This document shows, in pieces, positions 27,501-35,627 of a stretch of 64,000 nt of DNA. Below the pieces are notes generated by a model that was given only the letters and a program-made list of their open reading frames with translations, had not been told where the DNA came from and did no database searches. Location of the stretch: the NCBI RefSeq assembly GCF_008630915.1, contig NZ_CP043909.1:1860001-1924000 (forward strand), in the 5' to 3' direction. Made by a program: the position numbers and the translations under genes. This stretch comes from Acinetobacter suaedae. GTDB taxonomy: Bacteria; Pseudomonadota; Gammaproteobacteria; Pseudomonadales; Moraxellaceae. Each line of letters opens with the position of its first letter. The first letter of the stretch is position 1.

Positions 27501-28286
27501 CACACACGTATCGATGAAACCATCAATACTGTGATCCAACGTGCGGAAGTAGGTAACTTATATATTAACCGCAATATCGTGGGTGCAGTGGTAGGTGTAC
27601 AACCATTTGGTGGTGAAGGCTTATCTGGTACTGGTCCGAAAGCGGGCGGCCCACTTTATATGTACCGTTTGATGGAACATTGTTCTGAGAAAGTATTGGC
27701 TACACCATTTGCGGTGAAAGCAGAAATTTCTCAATTTGATGCGGTATCAAATGTTGCTTATCAAAGCTTATTGTCTTGGGCAAACCAAAATATGCCTCAA
27801 GCAATTACAACGATTCCTGCATTTGGTGTAGGTAAGTTCTATGAGTTGCAAGGCCCTACGGGTGAAAGCAACCAATACATTATCTTACCTCGTCATCGTG
27901 TGCTTTCAATTGCCAATGATGAAGCAGCTCAGCTACAACAACTTCTTGCAATTTTTGCAGTTGGTAGTTCAGCAGCAGTGCTAAAAGACAACGTATTCTT
28001 GGCTAAATATCAAGCATCTTTACCAAAAGAAGTTTTAGCAGCAATCAAAGTCATTGCACGTGTTGAAACAGATCACTTTGATGCTGTATTACATCAAGGT
28101 TCAGTAGAACAGCTTCAAACCTTACAGCATAAAATTGCGAATCGTTCAGGAGCTATCGTTGGTATTACTCATTTTCAAACAGGTGAGCAGATTCCATTAG
28201 AACGCCTCGTCATCGAACGTGCCATTAGCGTAAATACTGCAGCAGCAGGCGGTAATGCAAGTTTGATGACTTTATCTGAAGACTAG
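24522..28286 (+). CDS. putA: Bifunctional proline dehydrogenase / delta-1-pyrroline-5-carboxylate dehydrogenase
   Basis: Oxidises proline to glutamate in two steps with FAD and NAD. 1254 residues from the ATG at 24522 (GGAA seven bases upstream); the earlier in-frame ATG at 24426 adds 32 residues that do not look like PutA. The proline dehydrogenase barrel includes RLVKGAYWDSEIKKAQ and RRLLENGANTSFVNRI. The aldehyde dehydrogenase half has LGTVLCISPWNFPLAIF, the Glu motif AETGGQNAMIVD and catalytic Cys858 in SAGQRCSALR. The ribbon-helix-helix domain of E. coli PutA is missing at the N-terminus, so this enzyme should not repress its own genes. Confidence 0.97.
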   Translation: MNTLDTRLDMDTTQNNGAYITEFKEKSEFEQRINTAWRRAEPESVAELAEAANISPDLDQKIYELAFNLANNLRERKSSAGKAGIVQGLLQEFSLSSQEGVALMCLAEALLRIPDTATRDLLIRDKINQGNWKEHVGQSNLMFVNAAAWGLMLTGKLMETPKQTSLSSVLTGLLARSGRGIIRKAVDVAMRMMGEQFVTGETIEEALEHAKPLEHKGFRYSYDMLGEAALTEHDAERYYNDYTQAIHAIGKASNGRGVYDGPGISIKLSALHPRYQRAQIDRVHHELYNKVFELACLAKQYDIGLNIDAEESERLEISLELLERLCFEPKLANWKGIGFVIQAYQKRCFYVVDYIVDLAKRSNKRLMIRLVKGAYWDSEIKKAQIDGMTDYPVFTRKVHTDLSYIACAKKLLAAPDQVYPQFATHNAQSLATIYNLADPSKYYPGQYEFQCLHGMGEPLYEQVVGSKEDNKLGIPCRVYAPVGNHETLLAYLVRRLLENGANTSFVNRIADKTLKVDDLIQSPIKDIQTAAKEEGQLGLKHPAIPLPHDLYPLRPNSNGFDLNNDTPLADLNATAQKLRHHIWKSTPLLGFESTVHDESNAIAITNPAQNSEIVGYVNEATSADVQLALEAAVQAQQSWAATNKTERAACLKRAADLMEARIQELMVLLCRESGKTYANAIAEVREAVDFLRYYATQIENLPAHAQIKPLGTVLCISPWNFPLAIFSGQIAAALVSGNCVIAKPAEQTPLIAAQAIQILWEAGVPHGAVQLLPGRGETVGAQLSQDDRIQGIMFTGSTEVAKILQKTVAKRLSPNGQPIPLIAETGGQNAMIVDSSALTEQVVLDVVSSAFDSAGQRCSALRILCVQEDSAATVIKMLKGAMQQLIVGNPAILKTDIGPVIDTEAKQTIDTHIQKMKSKGYPVHQLMFNDAASQQTLTQGTFVPPTAIELPNLDDLEREVFGPVLHIITYKYGELEQLIDRINAKGYGLTMGLHTRIDETINTVIQRAEVGNLYINRNIVGAVVGVQPFGGEGLSGTGPKAGGPLYMYRLMEHCSEKVLATPFAVKAEISQFDAVSNVAYQSLLSWANQNMPQAITTIPAFGVGKFYELQGPTGESNQYIILPRHRVLSIANDEAAQLQQLLAIFAVGSSAAVLKDNVFLAKYQASLPKEVLAAIKVIARVETDHFDAVLHQGSVEQLQTLQHKIANRSGAIVGITHFQTGEQIPLERLVIERAISVNTAAAGGNASLMTLSED

Positions 28287-28307
28287 TTTTAGTCCTCAAT
28301 CTCCTAG

Positions 28308-28339
28308 CCCGAATCATGTTTACATGGTTCGGGTTTTTT
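28308..28339 (+). terminator. Intrinsic terminator of putA
   Basis: CCCGAATCATG / CATGGTTCGGG stem (one G-T type mismatch) with a 4-base loop, followed by six T, 22 bases after the stop codon. Confidence 0.92.
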
Positions 28340-28385
28340 ATTACTTTCTAGACTTAAAGCTATTCACAAAAATGAGAACGTCTAT

Positions 28386-28868
28386 ATGCAATTCTTTCCA
28401 CCCGATCAATACCAACAGCATTGCCAACAACTTTTTGAAAAATACAAAAATCAAATACTCAACCTTACCCCATACGCAATCGTTGAACACATAGGTTCAT
28501 CTGCAATCCCTAACGCTGTTTCAAAAGGTGACTTAGATATTTATATTGAAATTCCTCAAAAATACTTCTTAGAAACAATTGATAATCTTAAAAAGCTCAA
28601 TTTTAAAGAAAAGCTTGATACCTTGCGTACCAATGAACTTTGTATGCTGGAATCATTAGATAATGATGTCGCTCTTCAAATTGTTACGAGTGGATCAGTA
28701 TTTAGATTTTTTTTAATTTTCCGAGATAGGTTAAAAGAATCACCTGATCTTGTTGAGCAATATAATGCTTTAAAGCGCAGTTGCACAGGAATCCCCCAAG
28801 ATCGATACCGTGAATTAAAAGCTGAATTTATCCAAAGAGTGTTAAAGATGAATAACGATATTAAATAA
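28386..28868 (+). CDS. GrpB family protein (nucleotidyltransferase-like)
   Basis: 160 residues. The family signature VEHIGSSAIPNAVSKGDLDIYIEI (about residues 35-58) is present; its GSS and D-x-D spacing resemble the nucleotidyltransferase fold. No substrate is known for this group, which also occurs fused to dephospho-CoA kinase. It is a single gene between putA and trmA, with short spacing on both sides. Confidence 0.85.
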   Translation: MQFFPPDQYQQHCQQLFEKYKNQILNLTPYAIVEHIGSSAIPNAVSKGDLDIYIEIPQKYFLETIDNLKKLNFKEKLDTLRTNELCMLESLDNDVALQIVTSGSVFRFFLIFRDRLKESPDLVEQYNALKRSCTGIPQDRYRELKAEFIQRVLKMNNDIK

Positions 28869-28950
28869 ATGAAACTCGCAATTTCCCTGCACCTCGTACA
28901 GCTTTTTTGATACCATTCACAGCTAAATTTGTTTTGTATTTTTGGTAGTT

Positions 28951-30036
28951 ATGACCGTATCTTATCAACAGCAACTTCAAGAGAAAGTTGAACGAATTAC
29001 TGCACAATTTGCGCCGTTCAATCCCCCTGCTTTAGAAGTATTTCAATCACCTGAACAACATTTTCGTATGCGTGCCGAATTTCGTCTGTGGCATACTGAT
29101 GATGATCTGTTCTATGCCATGTTTGAACGTGCTGAAGATGGTAAACAAAAAACTGTTATCCGTATTGATGAGTTTCCTATTGCCGACCAAAGCATTAATG
29201 ACTTAATGCCTCGTCTATTAGAGGAATTAAAAGCAGTCCCAATCTTATCACAACGTATTTTTGAAGCTGACTTTCTCGCAACCTTAAGCGGAGAAATGTT
29301 AGTGACGCTCATCTATCATCGTCATTTAGACAGTGAGTGGGAAACTGCTGCAAAAACTTTAGCTGAAAAGTTAAACATTAAAATTATGGGTCGTAGCCGC
29401 GGTCAAAAAGTGATTGTTGGTGATGACTATGTTGTTGAACAACTCAATGTTCATGGACGCATATTTAAATACAAACAGATCGAAAGTAGTTTTACCCAAC
29501 CGAATGCACAAGTTTGCAAACATATGCTTGAATGGGCGTGTGATGCAGCACAAAACTCACAGAAAGATTTATTAGAATTGTATTGTGGTAATGGTAACTT
29601 CACCCTGCCACTGTCCTTAAAATTTAATCGTGTTCTTGCAACAGAACTCGCAAAAAGCTCAGTCTATGCGGCACAATGGAATATTGAACAAAATCAGATT
29701 GAAAATATCCAAGTTGCACGTCTTTCAGCTGAAGAATTTACTCAAGCCTATGAAGGTGAGCGTGAGTTTAGACGCTTACAAGAAGCAAATATAGACATTC
29801 AAAGCTACCAGTTTGATACGATCTTTGTTGATCCACCACGTGCGGGCATTGATGATGCAACTTTGGCACTTATGCAAGGATTCGAACGAATTATCTACAT
29901 ATCCTGCAACCCTGACACGCTGCATGATAATTTAAAAACTTTGACTCAAACCCACCGTATCAGCAAATTTGCTTTATTCGATCAATTCCCATTTACACAC
30001 CATATTGAGTCAGGTGTTTTGCTCGAAAAAATTTAA
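28951..30036 (+). CDS. trmA: tRNA (uracil-5-)-methyltransferase
   Basis: Makes ribothymidine at position 54 of the tRNA T-loop with SAM. 361 residues from the ATG at 28951 (three upstream codons beginning with TTG are less likely). The SAM motif is [15 protein letters not shown] and the catalytic nucleophile is Cys319 in YISCNPDTL, near Cys324 of E. coli TrmA; the catalytic base Glu is in [11 protein letters not shown] at the C-terminus. [10 protein letters not shown] is the family's third motif. No iron-sulfur cysteines precede the fold, which separates it from RlmC/RlmD. Confidence 0.95.
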   Translation: MTVSYQQQLQEKVERITAQFAPFNPPALEVFQSPEQHFRMRAEFRLWHTDDDLFYAMFERAEDGKQKTVIRIDEFPIADQSINDLMPRLLEELKAVPILSQRIFEADFLATLSGEMLVTLIYHRHLDSEWETAAKTLAEKLNIKIMGRSRGQKVIVGDDYVVEQLNVHGRIFKYKQIESSFTQPNAQVCKHMLEWACDAAQNSQKDLLELYCGNGNFTLPLSLKFNRVLATELAKSSVYAAQWNIEQNQIENIQVARLSAEEFTQAYEGEREFRRLQEANIDIQSYQFDTIFVDPPRAGIDDATLALMQGFERIIYISCNPDTLHDNLKTLTQTHRISKFALFDQFPFTHHIESGVLLEKI

Positions 30037-30284
30037 ACAAATTATGTCAATGTAACACTAGAAATTAAAGAGAATTTTAACTCTTTAATTTCTAAATACT
30101 TTTAAAAACAAAAAATATTATTCTTTAAATATCAAGTCATAACAATGTCATATTTTCGTTGATTTCACCAATTACCATCGGAAAAATCAGAGTCTAACTG
30201 CTGCTTTTATCACTGTTTCTGGCTTGTATTTTATTTTAGATTGATTATATTTCGATCTATGTTAAACCGAATATGAAAGGCTCT

Positions 30285-30512
30285 ATGAGTTTTTGGGAAA
30301 AACTGTTCTCTGCTGAACAACAGCATAATGAACATAAGAATCAAATTGCTTGCGTCGAAAATGATTGCTCATGTAAAACAAACGAACAATTATTGGAAGC
30401 TCTGGTTAAAGCAACAGACGAAGACGTAATTAAAGGCATCAAAAAGGTACTTATTTCTCGAGGCTACAGCCGTAAAGAGCTTCTTGAAATGATCAACCCA
30501 CCAATTCAATAA
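30285..30512 (+). CDS. Small acidic protein of unknown function
   Basis: 75 residues from the ATG at 30285, which has AAAGG six bases upstream; the ATG at 30273 lacks a site. It begins MSFWEKLFSAEQQ, has three Cys in ACVENDCSCK near residues 22-31, and ends in a helical region KKVLISRGYSRKELLEMI that resembles a short HTH-like or SAP-like tail. I recognise no family. It is convergent with the phosphodiester glycosidase gene, sharing a terminator. Confidence 0.7.
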   Translation: MSFWEKLFSAEQQHNEHKNQIACVENDCSCKTNEQLLEALVKATDEDVIKGIKKVLISRGYSRKELLEMINPPIQ

Positions 30513-30519
30513 AACAAAA

Positions 30520-30549
30520 CCTAATCCCTTTTATTATAAAGGGATTAGG
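30520..30549. terminator. Bidirectional terminator
   Basis: Perfect 12-bp stem CCTAATCCCTTT / AAAGGGATTAGG with the loop TATTAT. On the minus strand it is followed by TTTTGTTTTATT, so it suits the glycosidase gene; on the plus strand the T tract is weak. Confidence 0.8.
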
Positions 30550-30551
30550 TA

Positions 30552-31292
30552 CTATCTACATTGATCCCCCTTCACACCTGCCACAATCGGCCCTAAATTC
30601 ATCACGCGATCATGCTGTTTAGTTTTTGCAGAATAGAAACTTGAAATAGAACCATCAAGGTATAAAGCATTCTCTACTAACAATTGCTGTTTGAAAAATT
30701 GTGCAAACTGATAAAAACTCACACGTTGCTGTGATATGACGAAATACAATGTATTGTCTTTAATACCCACACCATTACGAACTTTCAAAGAGTTCGAGTT
30801 GGGTAAAAATTTAGGATTTATCTTTCCATCATAAATCAACATAGGTCCAGACTGAGTTGCATATATGGCATCAAAACCTTGCTGCTTATATTCAGATGTT
30901 GTTTTTATGATTGCTTGTGTTTGATTCCAAGCCAACACGCCATTGGGCTGCATAAAGAAATTTCCAAAACCACGATCTTCATTTAATGCAACCACTTCAT
31001 TTCCATCTTCTATATATAAGCCAACAGGTTGAAAATCTGGATGATACATGCCTGCATTCATGGCAAAGTCTAAACGCTCGCACGCTTGCAACTCACTTTG
31101 AATATTAGAAAACTTGTGATAATAACGATTAGTTTTTGGGCTTTTTAAATAGAGCTTCAACACATTGAGGTCTTGAACCTCTACCACGCTATAATTAACA
31201 CGTTCAAATTGATAAACGTGATGCTGCATAGCAAAAGCATTCGGCATAGCCAATAATGTAAGTAATATCGGGAAACCAGCTCTCATACGCAT
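30552..31292 (-). CDS. Exported phosphodiester glycosidase family protein
   Basis: About 246 residues. The N-terminus from 31292 or 31286 is a good signal peptide (MRAGFPILLTLLAMPNAFA); GAG lies six bases before the ATG at 31286, so the longer frame starting at 31322 is unlikely. The mature part has family blocks AMNAGMYHPDFQPVGLYIEDG, NGVLAW, ATQSGPMLIYDG, NGVGIKDNTLYFVIS and ALYLDGSISSFY, matching the NAGPA/DUF2233 fold that removes GlcNAc from phosphodiesters in the human enzyme. Its bacterial substrate, perhaps a cell-envelope sugar phosphodiester, is unknown. Confidence 0.86.
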   Translation of the reverse strand: MRMRAGFPILLTLLAMPNAFAMQHHVYQFERVNYSVVEVQDLNVLKLYLKSPKTNRYYHKFSNIQSELQACERLDFAMNAGMYHPDFQPVGLYIEDGNEVVALNEDRGFGNFFMQPNGVLAWNQTQAIIKTTSEYKQQGFDAIYATQSGPMLIYDGKINPKFLPNSNSLKVRNGVGIKDNTLYFVISQQRVSFYQFAQFFKQQLLVENALYLDGSISSFYSAKTKQHDRVMNLGPIVAGVKGDQCR

Positions 31293-31452
31293 CTCTATTT
31301 TGAATAAATACAATCTTCTCAATTAACAATATAACGCAAAAATCCAGATACAATCTCCAAACATATTCAGGCCATTCAAACCATAAAGTTACTCGATTGA
31401 TTCAGTGTTTTTGATTAGAATACAAGTGTAAATACAAAGATCTTGTATCCGC

Positions 31453-31986
31453 ATGCAACAAAAACATCGACGCTTTCCGCTCGGCGCGCATCTCATTGTG
31501 AAACATTTTGGCTATAGCCATCATGGAATTTATGCAGGTCGTGGACGTGTGATCCATTACTCTGGTTTTGCTCATATCTTTAAAAAACATCCCATTGAAA
31601 TGACTACCCTTCAGCGTTTTGCTCGAGGTAAACCCATTTACATTCGCCATTACCCTTCGCCTCGATATAAAGCAAAAGTTGTCGTAAAACGGATGCGCTC
31701 GCGGATGCATGAAAACAACTACCATTTAATTATCAATAATTGCGAACACCTATGTACTTGGGCGATTACAGGCATTGAATCCAGTACCCAAGTTGAGCGT
31801 ATGCAACGAAGACTAACGACGATTGGTTATGTAAGTTCACTAATGAGCTATATGAATAGCCTTATGCTTACAGTCGCCACCGCTTGTTTCGCGATCGTGT
31901 TATACATCAAACTCATGTTGAGAAAACAGGCAAAAAAACCAATCCCCATCTATTTACAACTTAAAGAGAAAAATTCAAAAAAATAA
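31453..31986 (+). CDS. LRAT-like (NlpC/P60 superfamily) hydrolase/acyltransferase with C-terminal membrane anchor
   Basis: 177 residues. The circularly permuted papain-like core is clear: LGAHLIVKHFGYSHHGIYAGRGRVIHYSG gives the catalytic His (HHGIY) near residue 26, and INNCEHLCTWAITG gives the catalytic Cys near residue 98. A hydrophobic helix, LMLTVATACFAIVLYIKLML, near residues 139-158 anchors the protein, followed by a basic tail. Human relatives (LRAT, HRASLS) transfer acyl groups of phospholipids; bacterial members are mostly uncharacterised. No partner gene is adjacent. Confidence 0.88.
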   Translation: MQQKHRRFPLGAHLIVKHFGYSHHGIYAGRGRVIHYSGFAHIFKKHPIEMTTLQRFARGKPIYIRHYPSPRYKAKVVVKRMRSRMHENNYHLIINNCEHLCTWAITGIESSTQVERMQRRLTTIGYVSSLMSYMNSLMLTVATACFAIVLYIKLMLRKQAKKPIPIYLQLKEKNSKK

Positions 31987-32244
31987 TAAAGTAGCTTCTA
32001 TCGAAAACAAATTTTCAAGCCTAATGTATATTCACACAGATATTTACTTCTGATATCTGCTTGTATACAATCCTCTTACTCGGTACATTTCGTATCAATC
32101 TACTTCTCATCGAGAATTTTATGTTGGAGATAGCAGTAATCTGATAATCGTATTTCAATAGCATATTGAAATGGGTTATCGACGCGATTTTATTGGCTTT
32201 TAAAAGCTTAACTTTGCTTATGATTACTTATATCTGGATACAAC

Positions 32245-32502
32245 ATGAACCTATCTAAGTCCGAACAAAGGACTCTACACGTCTTAGCTAAAGGCGGAAA
32301 AATCGTAAAACTTCGTAATGACGCTGGTCAAACTATCGCTGTAGAGTGTTACAGCCGAGAAGGTTTCCTGCTGTCTGATTGTAGTCTTGAAACCTTTAAC
32401 AAGTTAAAAAAGAAGAAACTGATCAAATCACTTAATGGACAGCCCTATCAAATCAATTTACACGGGCTTAGATCAGTGCGCCCACAATTAGACAATCGTT
32501 AA
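32245..32502 (+). CDS. TopAI (YjhX) family toxin, UPF0386
   Basis: 85 residues matching E. coli YjhX nearly end to end in pattern: [54 protein letters not shown] and the C-terminal RPQLDNR. E. coli YjhX (TopAI) inhibits DNA topoisomerase I and is countered by YjhQ, a GNAT protein encoded next to it. Here too a GNAT gene follows 57 bases downstream, which supports a toxin-antitoxin pair. Toxicity of this copy is inferred. Confidence 0.9.
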   Translation: MNLSKSEQRTLHVLAKGGKIVKLRNDAGQTIAVECYSREGFLLSDCSLETFNKLKKKKLIKSLNGQPYQINLHGLRSVRPQLDNR

Positions 32503-32559
32503 TATGCAACCATTGATCGAAAAAATCGTGACATTTTAGATCAAGATACTCAAGAGAAA

Positions 32560-33072
32560 ATGAATATGAATTTAATCATTCGTGATGAAAATCCAACCGA
32601 TATAAATGCTATTTTTGATTTAACTCGATTAGCTTTTGAACGTGAGAAATATTCGAGTCATACAGAGCAGTTCATTGTAAATGTATTAAGAGATTCTAAC
32701 CAACTAACACTTTCACTGGTTGCTGAACGTGATCATCAGGTTATCGGGCATATTGCATTTTCGCCTGTTCAAATATCAGATGCTACAACTGGTTGGTATG
32801 GTTTAGGGCCTATTTCTGTACTGCCTGATTTTCAGGGTAAAGGTGTTGGAGCGAAGTTAATACATGCTGGTCTTGAAGCATTAAAAGATCTAGACGCTTT
32901 GGGCTGTGTATTGCTTGGAGATCCTCAATATTATGGCCGATTTGGATTTAAAGCAGATCCAAAACTGATTTTGGATGGTGTGCCTGCTGAATATTTTCAA
33001 ATTTTGCCTTTTTATGATCATACACCGACAGGAAAAGTGACATATTCAGATGCTTTTAATGCGATAAATTAA
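32560..33072 (+). CDS. GNAT N-acetyltransferase, probable YjhQ-like partner of TopAI
   Basis: 170-residue GNAT protein. The acetyl-CoA P-loop is visible in VLPDFQGKGVGAKLIHAGLE (near residues 88-106), preceded by VIGHIAFSPVQI and followed by LGDPQYYGRFGFKADP, the YjgM/YhbS-like acetyltransferase pattern. It starts 57 bases after the TopAI-like toxin on the same strand and ends at a terminator, the same order as yjhX-yjhQ of E. coli. It may be the antitoxin; alternatively it is an ordinary small-molecule acetyltransferase. Confidence 0.86.
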   Translation: MNMNLIIRDENPTDINAIFDLTRLAFEREKYSSHTEQFIVNVLRDSNQLTLSLVAERDHQVIGHIAFSPVQISDATTGWYGLGPISVLPDFQGKGVGAKLIHAGLEALKDLDALGCVLLGDPQYYGRFGFKADPKLILDGVPAEYFQILPFYDHTPTGKVTYSDAFNAIN

Positions 33073-33106
33073 TGCTTGTATGCATTTATGATTGCGTAAA
33101 AACAAT

Positions 33107-33140
33107 AAAAAAAGCTCAGGTATTGACCTGAGCTTTTTTT
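33107..33140. terminator. Bidirectional terminator between the GNAT gene and yceI
   Basis: Perfect 15-bp stem (AAAAAAAGCTCAGGT / ACCTGAGCTTTTTTT) with the 4-base loop ATTG. The A and T runs at both ends let it work for both convergent genes. Confidence 0.93.
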
Positions 33141-33153
33141 ATTTTCCTAAATA

Positions 33154-33735
33154 TTACTTAGCTGCAGTTGCTTCAGTTGTAATATTTACAGTAATTTTAT
33201 CTCCAACATTCGGTACGTAATTTCCAATACCAAATGCTGAACGATCAAATGAAGTGGTTGCATTAAAGCCAATTGCAGGAACTTTTGCCATCGGATGCTC
33301 GCCCTGTTTATTTAATACCGCATCTAATACCACTGGTTTAGTTACGCCTTTTACAGTCAAATCACCTGTAATTTTGAAGTGCTTTTTATCCTTAGTTTCA
33401 ACTTTCGTACTTTTAAAAGTGATGTTTGGATATTTTGCAGCATTAAACCAAGCTTCTTCTTGGAATTCTTTATCTAGTGCAACAACATTTGTATTTACGC
33501 TGCTAACCGGGATTGTCACATTTACTGAAGAATTCTCTGGTTTTGCATTATCAACTTTAATTACACCTTGAATATCGGTGAAATTTGCACTTGGTGTAGA
33601 AAAACCAAAATGATTCCAGCTAAAAACAGTTGCTGTATGGGTTGGATCAATTTTGTAATCAACAGCCTTTGCTTGTACTAGTGTTGAGCCTAATACTAAA
33701 CATACACCTAGAGATAACGTTTTTAATGTGTTCAT
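33154..33735 (-). CDS. YceI family periplasmic protein
   Basis: 193 residues with a signal peptide (1-22, ending TLVQA). The mature lipocalin-like barrel shows the YceI pattern: YKIDPTHTATVFSWNHFGFSTPSANF, FKSTKVE, ITGDLTVKGVTKPVVLDAVL and GFNATTSFDRSAFGIGNYVPNVGD. Family members bind polyisoprenoids or ubiquinone-like lipids; the role in this organism is not shown. Divergent from the Balon-like gene across 270 bases. Confidence 0.93.
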   Translation of the reverse strand: MNTLKTLSLGVCLVLGSTLVQAKAVDYKIDPTHTATVFSWNHFGFSTPSANFTDIQGVIKVDNAKPENSSVNVTIPVSSVNTNVVALDKEFQEEAWFNAAKYPNITFKSTKVETKDKKHFKITGDLTVKGVTKPVVLDAVLNKQGEHPMAKVPAIGFNATTSFDRSAFGIGNYVPNVGDKITVNITTEATAAK

Positions 33736-34005
33736 GGCATCCTCGAATCATTTTTTCAAAATTTCATTGATTGTAGTAGAAAAGTGTAGGAATAAACTGC
33801 GGTTGATTTATGACACAGTGTTTTATTTTTGCAACGACTTCTGAGCTATAGAGATAACAAAATCACAAAAACGACAATAAAGCATAACTTACACAAATTC
33901 GCGCTATACAAAACTTATCATTTTTTAACCATGATTATTTACAAACGATGTTATAAAAATTAATCACCTTTAAAAAATTTTAATATTTTCATTAGAGGAA
34001 ACACC

Positions 34006-35097
34006 ATGAATTTACAACAAGTATTTGATGAACTAAACACAATTCAAGCCAATCCAGCAATCAGCATTTTTGTCCCAACGCATCGTACTTTCCCTGACAA
34101 TCAACAAGATGCAATTGCATTAAAAAACGCACTCAAGGAATTAGAAACTCGCTTATCTGAAACTTATGACAAACGTGAAGCAGAAACACATTTAGAACGA
34201 ATTGAAAAAGAACTCGCTGAACACAACCACAATTACAACCTTGATACCTTAGCGATCTTTTCTACACCGGAAAATACCCAAATTTTCAACTTCCCATTCA
34301 AAGTTAAACCACGTGTGATCATTGATCGACATTTCGCAACTCGTGATATTCTTCGAGAATTGAATAGCTCCGTTCATTATTATATGGTGATTGTTTCAAG
34401 AACAAACGGACGGTTATTTGAAGTTTTCAATGATCAATTGGTTCATGAGTTTAATGAAGAAGATGAGTTACAAAACCTTGAGTTTCCAATAGAAAATACA
34501 CATCTTTATACAACGAGCTCAAATGATCGCTCAAATGCCACGAAAGAAGAAAACTATATTAAAGAGTTTCTGAATCGTATTGATAAAAGTGTCCAAGAAA
34601 TCTATAAACAAAATCCTTTACCAATTATTGTCGTTGGCGATGAACGGACCGTCTCTTTTTATCAACAAGTCTGTGACAATCCAAGCGCAATTGTGGCAAC
34701 TGTAACCAACAGTACAAACTTGGAAGCAGAAGCACGCTTGATTATTGAAGAAGCCCAAGAGCAAGTAAATTTATACCGAACCAAACTTCAGGAAGTTGCT
34801 CAAACTGAAATCAATCAAGCAAAGAGTCAGAATTTATTGATTGAGGATTTATCATCAATTTACCGTGCTGCAAATGAGGGTCGCCTTGACCAAATCTTTA
34901 TTAAAAAAGGTTACATACAGCCAGCGAATATTGATTCAGCAACGTCTACTGTTGAACTTGATACTGGTACGACAACGACTGATGATATAGTAGATGATAT
35001 ATTATCGACGGTAATCCATCATGGTGGTAAAGCTCACTTCTTAGATGCTGAGTTTTTAGATCAAAATGCTAACCTATTAGCCAAAGCGCGCTATTAA
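34006..35097 (+). CDS. Bacterial aeRF1-like protein, probable Balon-type ribosome hibernation factor
   Basis: 363 residues. The start ISIFVPTHRTFPDNQQDAIALKN and the C-terminal SIYRAANEGRLDQIFIKKG are hallmarks of the bacterial release-factor-1-like (baeRF) group, which keeps the three-domain plan of archaeal/eukaryotic aeRF1 and Pelota. A member in Psychrobacter, a related genus, is Balon, which sits in the ribosomal A site with EF-Tu during cold shock and stationary phase. Orthology is inferred from the motifs and the taxonomic closeness. GAGGAAACACC before the ATG is a strong ribosome binding site. Monocistronic. Confidence 0.8.
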   Translation: MNLQQVFDELNTIQANPAISIFVPTHRTFPDNQQDAIALKNALKELETRLSETYDKREAETHLERIEKELAEHNHNYNLDTLAIFSTPENTQIFNFPFKVKPRVIIDRHFATRDILRELNSSVHYYMVIVSRTNGRLFEVFNDQLVHEFNEEDELQNLEFPIENTHLYTTSSNDRSNATKEENYIKEFLNRIDKSVQEIYKQNPLPIIVVGDERTVSFYQQVCDNPSAIVATVTNSTNLEAEARLIIEEAQEQVNLYRTKLQEVAQTEINQAKSQNLLIEDLSSIYRAANEGRLDQIFIKKGYIQPANIDSATSTVELDTGTTTTDDIVDDILSTVIHHGGKAHFLDAEFLDQNANLLAKARY

Positions 35098-35113
35098 AAT
35101 ATTCAAACTCGTT

Positions 35114-35143
35114 GAAAATAAGGGCTTTAATGTCCTTATTTTC
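35114..35143 (+). terminator. Probable terminator of the Balon-like gene
   Basis: GAAAATAAGG / CCTTATTTTC stem of 10 bp with a 10-base loop, 16 bases after the stop codon. The T run is inside the stem; moderate strength. Confidence 0.6.
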
Positions 35144-35203
35144 ATCCAATAAGCAACACTTTTGAGATATGCTCAATCATTTATACCAACAACAAGGTAA
35201 ATC

Positions 35204-35614
35204 ATGACTTATTCTGTACAAGCTGAAAGCACTTTGACCCCTTATCGCGTAACACTGACTGATGCATCTGGCCATACATGGCATGCGGATGAGCCTGCTG
35301 ATAAAGGTGGTCAAGATACAGCACCCAACCCTGTTCAGCTTTTACTTTCTACTTTAGGTGCTTGCACTACCATTACCTTGGAAATGTACGCTAAACATAA
35401 AGGAATTAAACTTGACCACGTTCAAGTTGATTTGAGTTTAAACCCAAATGGTCAACCTGAATCAGGTCATAACAATATCGAGCGTAAAATTGTTCTTAAA
35501 GGTGAATTTACTGACGATCAGCACAAACGTTTATTAAAAGTCGCGGAAAGCTGCCCGATTCATAAGTTATTAACGTCAAATATTTCGATTCAGAGTGAAT
35601 TAGCTATTGGATGA
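35204..35614 (+). CDS. OsmC family peroxiredoxin-like protein
   Basis: 136 residues. The two redox cysteines are in LGACTTITLEMYAKHKG (near residue 54) and ESCPIHKLL (near residue 121), with NPVQLLLSTLGAC as the family block. It should reduce organic hydroperoxides, although YhfA-like members of the family may have other roles. AAGGTAAATC before the ATG is the ribosome binding site. It ends 13 bases from the convergent gene with no terminator between. Confidence 0.92.
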   Translation: MTYSVQAESTLTPYRVTLTDASGHTWHADEPADKGGQDTAPNPVQLLLSTLGACTTITLEMYAKHKGIKLDHVQVDLSLNPNGQPESGHNNIERKIVLKGEFTDDQHKRLLKVAESCPIHKLLTSNISIQSELAIG

Positions 35615-35627
35615 GTGACCTATTACA

